NCBI GenBank assembly: GCA_037447655.1
Contig: JBBHKE010003029.1
Coordinates: forward strand, 222,822 to 286,821
From: Zygnema cylindricum
Lineage: Eukaryota > Streptophyta > Zygnematophyceae > Zygnematales > Zygnemataceae
Reading direction: 5' to 3'
DNA length: 64,000 bases
Shown in pieces: positions 22,161 through 33,259 of this stretch; within the stretch, counting starts at the first letter, position 1, and each line of letters starts with the position of its first letter. The translations under genes and the position numbers were made by a program. The notes under the pieces were generated by a model. It had not been told where the DNA came from, searched no databases, and saw only the letters and a list, made by a program, of their open reading frames with translations.

Positions 22161-23976
22161 GGCTCCTTAGACGATTGTGCAAAAAGGAACTCCTTTCTCA
22201 AACCTTTTTTCTTGGCCAGTGATGAATAGCGTATGAAAAACTCCAGAGGTCTTTCCACTTTGTATTCTTGAGGAAAAGCGAACTTGACTTTAATAATCCT
22301 TTTCTTTCACTGCGCAAAGATGGATTCTAATCGCTCAATTCTTCAACTGAACTGAAAATGAAGAAAAGCCAGCGGAGCCGGATTGCTTTGTCGCTTTCCA
22401 CTGGTTTGTACTCGCTTTAGTGTTGAAGTGTAGCTTAAATACCTTCTGCAGGGAACATGTGAACGCTTTGTCGAAAGCTTTTGGTGAAAGCAAAAAGAGG
22501 CGCGGCGCCACGCTGGCGGCTGATGACTCGACGATGCTCGCGCGGACCGGGAAGGCTGCGAGACTTCTGGATCGCTCGAGAGGCCTTTTCGGGGGGCATC
22601 CGAAGTGAATTTTAGCGCTGTGAGTCCAACGGCGTGGCTGAATGGCGATAACTTTTAGGCAGTTTCCCATGCTCGCAATATTGTGGTTCACGCCTTTACC
22701 TTTTGTCTTTTTCTTGCAGTCAACTATGTCGCTGGGAAGCTTTCTCAGGGCGTTTTTCTATCGCGAGCCTTCGGTTTCGGCGTCCTTATGTTTCAATGGT
22801 AACGGAGATGGTGGACGCGTCGTTCCTAGTGATGTGTATCGAAGAGAAAATGACGCTATCCGATACAGAGCCAAACAGCGACTACGATATTCAGCAAAAA
22901 TAGATAGACATATTTGTAAATAGTTAATATATGTATTACTGCTATTACATGCATCTAAAATTATAAATACTTAAATGTGTTTAAATGTATGCATATGTAT
23001 TTATATCTGTATGTGTTCCGAGAATCTGGCGGACATTTTACTTCATTACGCTTGTAATCTACGAAACAGAAAAAACCCAAGATACGCTAAATCTGCCCGT
23101 AAAACTTTATGAAATTTTCTTAGCCGTCGGAAAAGGGAATTGATTGGGTCCCAATCTTGGAGCCGATCCTGAAAAAATAAACTGTACGGTAAAGCAGCCG
23201 AAAAAAAACATTGTTTCGTATATGTTTGTTCTTCCCGAATATTTTTTGTCTTCTTTATTGTATTGGCGACGCGACGGTATGTCACAGGCCAAATTTAGTC
23301 ACCGTGCAAAAAGTGCATTTTATGACCCAAAAGTCCAAAACGGACGTTTTATGAGCCAATGGAACCCGGCTCTAAAGGTACTCCTTGGTAGTTTTAGACG
23401 GAATTTCGTATTTTTACCAGGTTTCGTACTACCAATGATAAGAAAGGTTGGACAGTTTCTTCCTTTCCAATCAATGTAACGGTCCTCCAATGGCGCCCAA
23501 GAGGTAGCATGAATGCATGAGCACGTCATATATAGGGGCAAAATTGTGGCGAAAGGTTTTAGCCATTCAAATTTATAAATTTTATTGGTTATTAAGGTGA
23601 TTTGAAGACTGAAAGGTATAGTACAATACTGTACAATATACTAGTACAATACTGTATTGTAGGTTTTTTACTTTTTTTTCCTGTCTTTGTTGTTTTTTAG
23701 TTTTTTTCCTTTTTTCCCCAGATTGTGCTATGTGACAACGTCAAATATAATAGGACAATGACCGACACTTTTTTTGAAGGCCCTACCCGTGCTCAACCTT
23801 TCGCAAAGGTGGCGCAAAAGTTTTTGACGCTTCTCACCTGTAGAAGTGGGGTGGATTTTTCTATTTTGGAAGTACGTGCTCTTTGCGGAAACGGAGGGGC
23901 TTTTCGTTCCAATGCCAGCGTACCCTAATTGAAATGGGCGTTGTACTGTCGTGTAGCCTGTAGAGTACATGCAGTA
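22161..23976. other. upstream region and spacer, no gene seen
   Basis: GC-rich at about 22490-22620, which may be the promoter area of the minus-strand gene. The overlapping plus and minus frames of up to 118 codons have no domain or splice support. A CTGTACAATA/TACAATACTGT palindromic patch lies at 23620-23660. Confidence 0.45.
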
Positions 23977-24193
23977 CACCGTGAATCGCTATTAGCGTTA
24001 ACTTTTTTTTCGTCACTTAAAATATATTTTCTCTGTACACACTTGTCGGATTGTAGATCTGATGGTTCCGATTGAAAGGTAAGATTCTCAGCTTCCAATT
24101 GGCGGTCTCAAATTGAAAACCAGACAAATGTGTACGGAGAAATGATGTTTTAAGTGGCAAAAAAAATATTAATGCTAATAGCGATTCACGGTG
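23977..24193. mobile_element. MITE, palindromic-interior form (copy 11)
   Basis: Left end CACCGTGAATCGCTATTAG, right end CTAATAGCGATTCACGGTG, TA on both sides, 217 bp. The long internal inverted repeat shares CTCTGTACACACTTGTCGGA-type arms with copies 2, 6 and 10. It abuts copy 12, separated by the palindromic linker TACTGTACAGTA. Confidence 0.87.
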
Positions 24194-24371
24194 TACTGTA
24201 CAGTACACCGCCAATCGTTATTAGCGTGGGAGTTTGATTAGCGTATAAAAATAGCTACAGTGGTGTACGCTATTTAAGAATTTGAAAAATTTGGAAAAAA
24301 TCATACATTCAAATTGTTTGATTATGGTAATTTGGATCTTTGAAAAAAAAATGTCGGTCGCAAACATGCTT

Positions 24372-25153
24372 AGGGTATGTCCCCATGTACTTGTAACTTA
24401 GCGAACTTACTTTGTATTTTAGCGCGGATCCGGCGGACCCGCTTTTCAAGTGTCCCTATGTGTAAGAACGTAATCGTAACTTACGTTTGTGACGATTGTA
24501 TACGTCGACAATACCTGTGACGGTTGTCAACGTCTACAATCTGTGTTGTCGGACGTTATTTTTTGGAACTGCTTGTGTGACGTCGCATGTCTTACCGTGA
24601 CATTGTAGACGTACCGCCTTCCAGCCTGTGCCGTTTCACGGTTGAAGAAGTTGCGCTTTGCCTTTGCGTCTTCTGTCCGGTCGATGTGAAATGGCATCAG
24701 AATTTGGAGACCCCTGCAAAAAAAATATCTGTAATGGACGAAAACGGACAAAACCAAACAAATTGTATACTTTTATTTGTCGTATCGAAAGCAAACGGAC
24801 AAAACATAGCGACTTCCGTACTTTCCTTTGTCTTTGAAAATCGTGTGAAAAAATTCGAAAATTACGACACGTAAGAATATGTGTTCCTATTTGTTTATAT
24901 AAAATCCTTAGTTTTAATACACATCGCGCATATGTTTTAAAGATAAGGTTGAAGATAACGTTTTTTGTCGTCGAAGTGGGTCGAAAAACACAAAACGACA
25001 AATTTACGTACATCCTAAGTTCGAGGATGATGCAAATTGTACTCTACAAATTTGCGATTCCTTCGTACGGTTGGAACTTAGGCAATACGGCGCTAAGTTT
25101 TATAGGAAAACGACAGAAAAAAACCCTTACTTATGCACATGGGGACATACTCT
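24372..25153. mobile_element. unclassified DNA transposon, copy A
   Basis: Ends are inverted copies of each other: AGGGTATGTCCCCATGT at the left and ACATGGGGACATACTCT at the right. The left part resembles 49397 onward and the right part (24911-25153) recurs at 25911-26153. No complete transposase frame. I cannot assign a superfamily because no convincing target duplication is visible. Confidence 0.65.
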
Positions 25154-26153
25154 TACACGCTATTTTTTTCCATGCTCGTCACGCGCATGTACGTACAAAA
25201 ATGACAAGCCGGAAAAAAAATCGTTGGGGTCTCGGACCTCAACTTTCATTCATGTGTCCTTAGCAAAAATTTACAACGTCCTCGTCTCTCCCCATCTTTT
25301 TCATTCAACCGCTCCTCTTTCTCTCGTCTCTAAATTAAATGCAGCAATAAAAGTATCATATGAAAGATATATTTTTTTGTTTTTTTTGTATATTTTTTAT
25401 CTCATTTTGATGGCATATCGAATGATAAATGGTTAGAAAAAGATATCGGGAAGCCATGGCGTAAAGTTTACGTGTTGATGACATCACAAGGTAGCATGAC
25501 TTCGCAATGTCACAAAACCCTAAACATGTTCAATGTCACAAAAAAATCGACGTCTACAACCGTCGCCGTTTTTGTAGACGTCACTAATTTTAGGAAGTTT
25601 CGTAGTAGTCTACATTTCGTTTCCTTACTATCGTAGGCTGTCGCATATTTGTAGACGTCTACACCTATCACATATTTGAAGTAATGAAGGCGCAAGTAAT
25701 GATTGACATAGGAACACTTTGAAAAGTACACCGTAAAATCTGCGCTAAAATCCAAAGTACCGTTTCAAAGTTTCGGTTACATGGGAACACGCCCTAACCC
25801 GACTTCAATATCCGGCAATATTTTGAGGAAGCTCGTTTGTACGGTTTTTATAGAAAGCCATACATTATTCCAACGTCCGTCTGTTGCGGAAGTGAATTTT
25901 CCCTAGTTTTAAAACACATCGCGCATGTGTTTTAAAGATAAGGTTGAAGATGACGTTTTTTGTCGTCGAAGTGGGTCGAAAAACACAAGACGACAAATTT
26001 TTGTACATCCTAAGTTCGAGGGTGACGTAAATTGTACTCTACAAATTTGCGACTCCTTCGTACGGTCGGAACTTACGCAGTACGGCGCTAAGTTTTACAG
26101 GAAAACGACAGAAAAAAACCCTTACTTATGCACATGGGACACACCCTTACACT
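24911..26153. repeat. 245-bp direct repeat pair
   Basis: 24911-25153 and 25911-26153 are near-identical, sharing for example GTCGTCGAAGTGGGTCGAAA and CGGCGCTAAGTTTTA. They differ by scattered substitutions such as ATGATGCAAA against GTGACGTAAA. They are exactly 1000 bp apart and bracket the inverted segment 25154-25797. Confidence 0.85.
25154..25797 (-). mobile_element. inverted half-element, same family as 49.4 kb
   Basis: Over its whole length it is the reverse complement of about 49397-50070, including CATGCTCGTCACGCGCATGT, GTTGATGACATCACAAGG and the terminal ACATGGGAACACGCCCT. It lies between the two direct repeats, which suggests an internal inversion or a second insertion. Confidence 0.8.
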
Positions 26154-26526
26154 AATATAAGTCTCCGTACAAAATCTGACAAATCGTACACAAAACGTAC
26201 ATTCACACGGTCGAAACGCGGCTGTCGGACGAATATGTGGGAACGGGATTTTTTACGACCTGGTTTTTTTTTCTTTTTAGAACGCACATTCTCATGCGTC
26301 TGCGGTTACTAAAACTAAATTATTGTAATTTTAAACTTAAAAAGGTACATTTATGTACGGTCTGACACTGACCGTACACAACTCTATTTAAGAGACAACG
26401 CACTGAAAATAACCATAAATAGAATAAAGAAAAAAATAGAATGAACTACACTAATGGAGAATAAAAAAAAAAAAAGCGGGACGGAATTAGTGTACACAAC
26501 GCTAATAATGATTGGCGGTGTAGTTT

Positions 26527-26730
26527 GTGCGAAGGTTTCTGGTCATGGCTAGGGTGCCAAACAGATTGTGTACCGCGTGCAAGTTGCGGGTCGAATACGG
26601 TCCGAACGTCAACATGTCCAAGGGCCGGACGCGGACGTGCTCGATGGCTGCGGTGCGGCAACTTTACTCCGGATCTCAAAGGCAGTCAAATGAATCCCCG
26701 TCCGCCGCGTGTGTAGGTAAATCACATTAG
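26527..26730 (+). other. GC-rich coding-like fragment, uncertain
   Basis: A GC-rich island (about 26520-27120) immediately after a MITE. The frame containing MARVPNRLCTACKLRVEYGP and further Arg/Ser-rich sequence runs to 26730. A possible donor (GTGTAG|GTAAAT) lies near its end. It could be a first exon or a captured gene fragment, but no family is recognised and no second exon was found. Confidence 0.15.
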
Positions 26731-27153
26731 GTTGCTCTAGTGCATGCACGTGTATTCCACGTATATCAAAGTCATTCCACGACGCGACAGACACTTCCCA
26801 CAGTATACTTTTTCTGGAAACGCGGCAGACAAATTCTTCTACTGCAGCGAGCCGCCATTTGTCATTCAGGAATTGGCTCGGCCCTGAACGCCTACGCCAA
26901 AGCAATCCCACGGTGGCAACCTTTGGAAACTTGGACCACCTTGTCAACCATTTTGTCGTTTTATTCTAGCTTCATTTTGGAAGTTCGACCTTTTCCATTG
27001 TACTCGTCTGCCTCGCCGACGCAGCGGCAGTCTGAACCCTGCCTGCAGTCGCGGTCCTGCGTGCTCTTTCGAACTGCTGCCCAGGCGGCTGTAAAGTTCA
27101 GGACGGGACGCAACTTCACGTGTGGAATAATCAGGCTTATAAAAATGATATAA

Positions 27154-30100
27154 ATTCCTAATCAGTACAAAATATGGTGCAGAATTTCTTAGATTTCCAC
27201 TCAAATGGGCTGAATTTCCATGTAGATTTATTTTGTTCCGATTGCCACAATGCAAAAAAAATCATTGCTAAGATACGATTTTAGGTGAATCCGACGGTTG
27301 ATGAGTTGCGTTCATAGATGCTTGTAGCGTGTTGGAGGTGATTGCAATTCAATATTACTTATAACGTGTATCTTTATGAGCGTGCCCTACATTTTACCTC
27401 TCCAACCTAAAATAGTTTCAACGAAACTAATTGATTATTTAAGCTAAAATTCGTACAGGAAATTGCAGTTTGAGGGCTAAATTCATCATGAAATACATAT
27501 TATATATTTCAAAATGCGATTCTTGTATTAAAACAAATAAAATTTACACTAGTTTTTCACACGCTCCTTTAACTTCAATATTTTGATGAATTAAAGGCTT
27601 GTGCTATGCGCTAAAACACGTTTAAAAGACTGATGTAAGTTAAACTATAAGGGAAAATAAAGCAAGAGAAGTGTACGTAATGTGTAAACTGTAAACTCAC
27701 TCTCCTTTTAGCTTTAGAAACACAAATTGATCGATTTTCACATGTAACGCGCATTTAGTTTATTTCTCGGTACCAAACTTCTTAAAGAAATTGCAGTGTG
27801 ATTGTAAAACACATTTTGAGGCGCACATCATTTCTTTTATAACATGGTTATTGTATTAAAAGGAGAACATAGTTACTGTGTTAAAAGAATAAAACATACA
27901 AAATTAATATGTTACTTCAACTTCAATAATTTATAACATGAAGGTTTGTGTTATTTTATGGTTGTCGAGTCCATGGAAAGTAGTTGCCCACATACACTCG
28001 ACCAAAGGTGTTGGAGGTGTCAATGCCGGTTGGACTCTAACTAACTTGTCAATGGGTTTGTGAAGAATTCAAAAACCTCGCGCGTGACCAAAGAGTTTAG
28101 GGATTTTTTCAATTTGAGCATGTCTAAGTGTTTTCGCGGATGCGCGTTGTCGAGACATGTCCAAATATATTATACACGGTCATGAATTCGAAGCAAGTGG
28201 GGGACGTTTTTTAAAAACCCACTTGCAACCTTCAAACTTTAATGTATGGTCGGAGTTTAGCGGAAAAGACACGACTTTGTGCAAATTGGAATTTATTGGT
28301 GGAATTTACAACATTACATAAGAAGTGTAGTCGATTAAACGTGTCGTGGCTATTCTATAAGGGTCATTTGTAACCAAACGTATCACAAAGTAAGGTTAAA
28401 CTTTGCAAATACATTATAGGTTATTCAAAATCTTTGAGAAAAACCTAATTGTATCGATAAAGTTTCAAAGATACGGAGTAAGCTTTAAGCATAGGTAGTT
28501 AAGTCGACATTGATCGAAAAAGTCTTTGACGGTTCGATAGGTGGTCAAATCACAACCATGTTGTTTTCATGGTTAAAACTACAGACGATTTTCTAACTCA
28601 TATTGTCTTAAAAAAAAAAATTATGCCAACAAAACCTTTTAGTTATTAGCCTCAATTTCTTTAGGCAACTTCATTATCGTTTTGTTATTACAGTTACTCG
28701 TGTGTTGGCTTCGTGTGTTGTTCACATAAACGAGTGGACAAAAATATTACATTTTTGTTTAAGTATTCAAAGAGGCTTGTCAAGAAGTGCATTTATGGGA
28801 ATCACAATTTTGAAATTGTCTTAAAATGACACATTTGAGGAACTAACAAGAGATTATTTTTCAACATATGGAAGGGTATTTCAACTTCAAGATAAATCAA
28901 TAATTTGTTGAATACCTCGGTTATCGAGGTTGATTACATCGTACTAGTGTCCAAGACTAATCCATATCCATAGTAGTTGGACACCAACGAACTTTCCGCT
29001 GTGTAAATAAAAATAAGATACTGTTAAAGTCCACGCATCTATAACAGTGGAGTTTCTATTAATGTTAAAACTTGGGGCCTGCGGATGAGTTACAAGGATT
29101 AAGACATGACAGAGAAGTTGTGTATATCCGTACAAGTAAAGCGTGCTTATATATTTGTGAGGAACCTAACTGTGCGAGTTTGCAAAAGCTAAACAACCCT
29201 ATAACTAAAGCATGTTTGTAGAGTTAGAAGGATCCATATCCCGTGAGTTTGTCAAAGTTGCAAAGATTTTGGCAGCCGACGCGTGTCAAAGGAGTTTCGC
29301 GGGAACCCACTTGCAACCTTAAACTTTGATAGTCTTCTCATGTATAAGTAAAAATGACAACTAATGTGTAGGCGACAAACTGAGTAAGTTAATTGGGACC
29401 ATAACAAAATAATATATAACCTTTTAAGGTTTTATGTGTGATTTTAATAATGTTAATTTCCACCATATATATCTCATGTTACAATCGGCCTAATACAAAA
29501 TTCATTAAAACTCTTATCAAGAATCTCATATATAGACCTTACATTAATAAGTTTCGATGTAGTTTGACAAAGTAAAATCACGCTTGTAACTCATATAACA
29601 CTCAAATCATCATTAAACGGAAAAACAGTGAGGGTTCGCTTGATGGTTCGTTTGGCGACTGAATTTCATGGATGTTATTTCGATGGTTTCAATTGCCTCC
29701 GTTGCTCTAACTGACTTGTCATAAGACTCACACCCCATCCTAATTATGATTCATAATGTTGAATGGTAATTTTGATTAGGGTTGTGGTCTTCCTTTTTAT
29801 TTTCATAGTTACATGGCGTGGGTAAATGCCTGGACATAACTTGTCGTTAAATTTTGTCTCCGCACAAAAAATTAGGAATTATTGACCTTAAGTCTTTTTA
29901 TTGTCATTGGCGATGTTGTTGCGTATGTTATTATTAATAAGTGACAGCGTAGGTCACCTTTCTCTCCAAGTGCCAAAATTATAACAATAGAAAAATGTGG
30001 CACGTATAGATAGGGATAGTGCTCACTATTTTATAACCGACGCTCTGGACAAACACATAAATAACCCCGTATCAACATAAGAAAAAAATGGTATTTCAAC

Positions 30101-32597
30101 GTGGGAAAGATACTATTTAAATAAAAAAGCCATTGTTGAATACTTGTTTTGTCGATTGCAAAGTAATTTTGATCTAAAGCTGGATCTCGACCCATATTTG
30201 TTGACCAAGACGAATACCAAAATTTATCGTTCACAATGAAGATTGGGCCACATTGTGTTAATGCACAAATTTTTAATGAAGTTCTCTTATCGCCCATAAA
30301 CTTACAAAAGTTGACATAGATAATTTGTTTTTTCTTGCGGAGTGATCATATAAGAGTTATAAGGGAGCAAGATATTACAGTACGACTTGAAAGGATACTT
30401 TGTTATCACATATCAGTCATATGAGGGAAACCAACCGACCTGTACACAAGAGATAATAGTCGTGTTAGTTAATTTTTTATTTATTTGTTTCAAACATGTT
30501 TTTATTGTTAAACCGTTGCTAGCCAGGTAGTGTAGTGAATATGAGAGAAGTGACTACCTTATAGTTTCACGGGCTAAAGTGACTATTCAAGTTCGTTTTG
30601 GAAATGGGATGACCAAAAATTAGAGGCCTCAAAATGCTCAATGGTTGCCAATAACTTTATAACGTGTGTAATTAACGAGTAACAAATAAAATACAAGGAG
30701 TTAAAGGTGCCCATGAAAACTTCCAAATCGTCTTTAGTCATCAAATATTGGAAAATGAATCGCCCCTTTGGAGTTTATGCCAAAAAAACCCAAGAGGCAA
30801 AAACGAGATGATATATGTTTTTCATGTGTTTTTCTTTTCCGACAACGAATTTTACGTTTTCAAAACAACGACCACTCTCATGCTATAAGTGCAACACGTC
30901 GCAAAAATTGATCGTGAAAAGCCACCCTCGACCGTTGATTGAAAAAACCCTTTTGTTGTAAAACTTGCAAAAAAAACCATAAATGGACAAATATGGTAAA
31001 AAAATGGAAAAAAAAAGACTTAAACTAAAAAAGTAAGATGATAACTATTACCATAAACAAAAAAAAACGAAAAAAACTAAGAATGACTAAAGCAAACAAC
31101 CACCACATCTAATTAAATATACCAAATATGACCACCCACACAACTGCCGACACCCCTAACAAACTAATTCCCACACCCTAAAAAATCGTGGATGTGGACC
31201 ACATCCATTGCTAGAAGAAACGAGAAACACCATCAGTCATATTGCACGGTGCTTCGCTGAAGGAGAGTTGCGGTAGCGCTTATCAAAAGGAAACCGAGAC
31301 ACGTTGACGGTAAAAAAAAATAGAAAGCTTCATATAGGAATATCAAATAATTACTTTTAAGTGTTTTTCCGCACATTTGTGAATAAAATAGTGAAAAGAG
31401 TTGTGTGAATTGCATAAAATCCGCCGCAAATGAGACAATTGATTTGTTGCATCCGAGGGAACGTCATATCATTCCTCAAAAGCCTTTACGTCTCGTGCGG
31501 GCGGGCTCGCATATGATGTCGCATGCGAAGAAATGTCGCTCTTGATGGGATGTACGAGGACCACATCATCGAGGGTTCTAGCAAACTCGTGAAGGACAAC
31601 TAAGTTAACTCGAGGACTTTTAATACTACTATAATGTGCGCGAGGAAGGAGTATACCTCTTGTTTCGTGATGTTGCCCGCTTTGGCACCGATTGCTCCTA
31701 TCGCATCGCGCACCAAATTATAAGGAAGAGTAAGTTTTTCTCCAACGTGAACAACAAATTAAGTGAATCCGTTCAATAGGTTGGTTACAAAATAGTGAAA
31801 GCGAAAGACGAGGTTAACGGAAACGAAGACATAAGGTACCTAAACTGGTCAAACATCAAACGAAGTGTTGAAGTTGTTGTGGTTTGTGCTACAGTTAAAG
31901 AAGAGGTGATGGTAAGCACTACAAAAGGCCAACTTGCCAACTTCCTCATTATGTCGCTGAGGCAATCTTACCTAGGGTAATTAAACCTAAGTTGTGATAG
32001 GTAAACGATCCTCTTAGTTAATACAAATCCCATGCTCAAGTAGGTGGTGTAACACATTAAAAAGCCTATCGTCAAATTCATTAAGAAAAATTGTAAAGAA
32101 GTCGTTGGTGGTAATGTTTAGTCAAGATACAAAGGGCGTTGGGCAAAACAACGAGCCAGGATGGTAAATGCGACTTAAGAGTACGAAATCTTAAGAAGGT
32201 CTTCACAATGTTACAGGTTTCGTAACAGTGCATCACCATTAACTTGGTTAACTAAGAAGGGGATGATTAAAAGCAGGGGCCTAAGTGGCTCAGTAGTATG
32301 AGCTAAATTGTTGTTGTTGATACTTTTAGGCAACTCCCACGATTGCCATTTTGTGTGATGATTGCCATTTGTGTAAGTAAGAGGTTTTTAACGGGCTACC
32401 CTTTTATTAGCAGCAGTCCACTCAAGGGTCCTCAAATTATTTATGTTAGTGTAGTTCTGTTAATTAGAATTGTTAAAGCGACATATAAAATTTTCAGCCG
32501 CTTACAAAATTAATGTGGAAGAAACAATACATAAAATCTAAGGGCCGAGAAATATCCGCAGTGATTTAATGTTGTCAACACGGTGTGCTGTACAGTG
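27154..32597. other. 5.4-kb gene-poor AT-rich region
   Basis: No reading frame longer than about 90 codons and no domain in any frame. A motif with ACCCACTTGCAACCTT occurs twice (near 28218 and 29305), so old repeats are present. 31430-32150 looks like decayed coding sequence but has stops in all frames. I can support no gene here. Confidence 0.55.
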
Positions 32598-33101
32598 CAC
32601 CGCGAATCGTAATTAGCGTTATGTATGCTAATTCCGTCGCCCTAAATTTTGACTCTATCACCCTAAATAGAGTACATAATTCTAAATTATTCTTTACATT
32701 ATTTAAGGTACTTTTTGAATCAGCGTTAACAACTCTAATATAGTTCCGTTTTAAATAGTGTGGCGTACGGTCGGTGTCTGACCGTGCAAAACTGGACTTT
32801 ATTAACTAAAAATTATAAAAAACGGTTTAAAACAGGCCGGTATCATGTAACCGCGTTTTAACAAACCACGTATTCAAACGTCATAATGACGTGAAACTGT
32901 ACGTTTTGTCAGATTCTGTAAGTAGACCAAATTTACGGTAAAAATGCCAGCGCGGAGACCTAGTACGGAAATAAACTCAAATTAGAGTTATTGATAAATT
33001 AGAGTAAAATTTGTTTTTTGAATAAAAATGATTACAAAAATTAAAGTTAGAAACTCTATTTATGTTTTTTCATTTTTCTACTCTAATTACGATTCGCGGT
33101 G
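32598..33101. mobile_element. MITE, long form, upstream of NFXL1 (copy 13)
   Basis: Left end CACCGCGAATCGTAATTAG, right end CTAATTACGATTCGCGGTG followed by TA, 504 bp. Orphan MITE ends (CACGGTG near 32577, GATTCACGGTG near 33117) flank it, so several insertions have piled up here. Its right end is about 160 bp before the NFXL1 start codon. Confidence 0.83.
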
Positions 33102-33259
33102 TACTGCAATGTCCATGATTCACGGTGTACGGCACTACAGTACAGTACCCATAAGCCTTATGGGTATGCGATGTTGCAAATTTGCAACGCATACGAGTTA
33201 CGGTATACGACCAGGAGGCAATATGGAAGCCTGACCTATATGATGGTTCCGCCGTCGCC

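Larger units (their letters stand above)
24206..26520. mobile_element. MITE shell containing other transposons (copy 12)
   Basis: Left end CACCGCCAATCGTTATTAG at 24206 and right end CTAATAATGATTGGCGGTG at 26520, each next to TA. The true MITE sequence is confined to about 24206-24370 and 26320-26520. The space between is filled by a separate transposon family described below, so this is a nested insertion. Confidence 0.75.

Noticed and set aside
22335-22691. 118-codon minus-strand frame upstream of the paralogue
   Set aside because: No recognisable motif and no splice link to the downstream exons.
26740-27153. 137-codon plus-strand frame in a GC-rich island
   Set aside because: No domain, no TATA or splice context, and overlapping open frames on the other strand indicate composition effects.
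31430-32150. Coding-like sequence
   Set aside because: Stops in every frame; at most a relic.
27154-32597. A hidden gene or autonomous transposon in the gene-poor region
   Set aside because: No long frame, no domain in six frames and no clear terminal repeats; only short repeated motifs.
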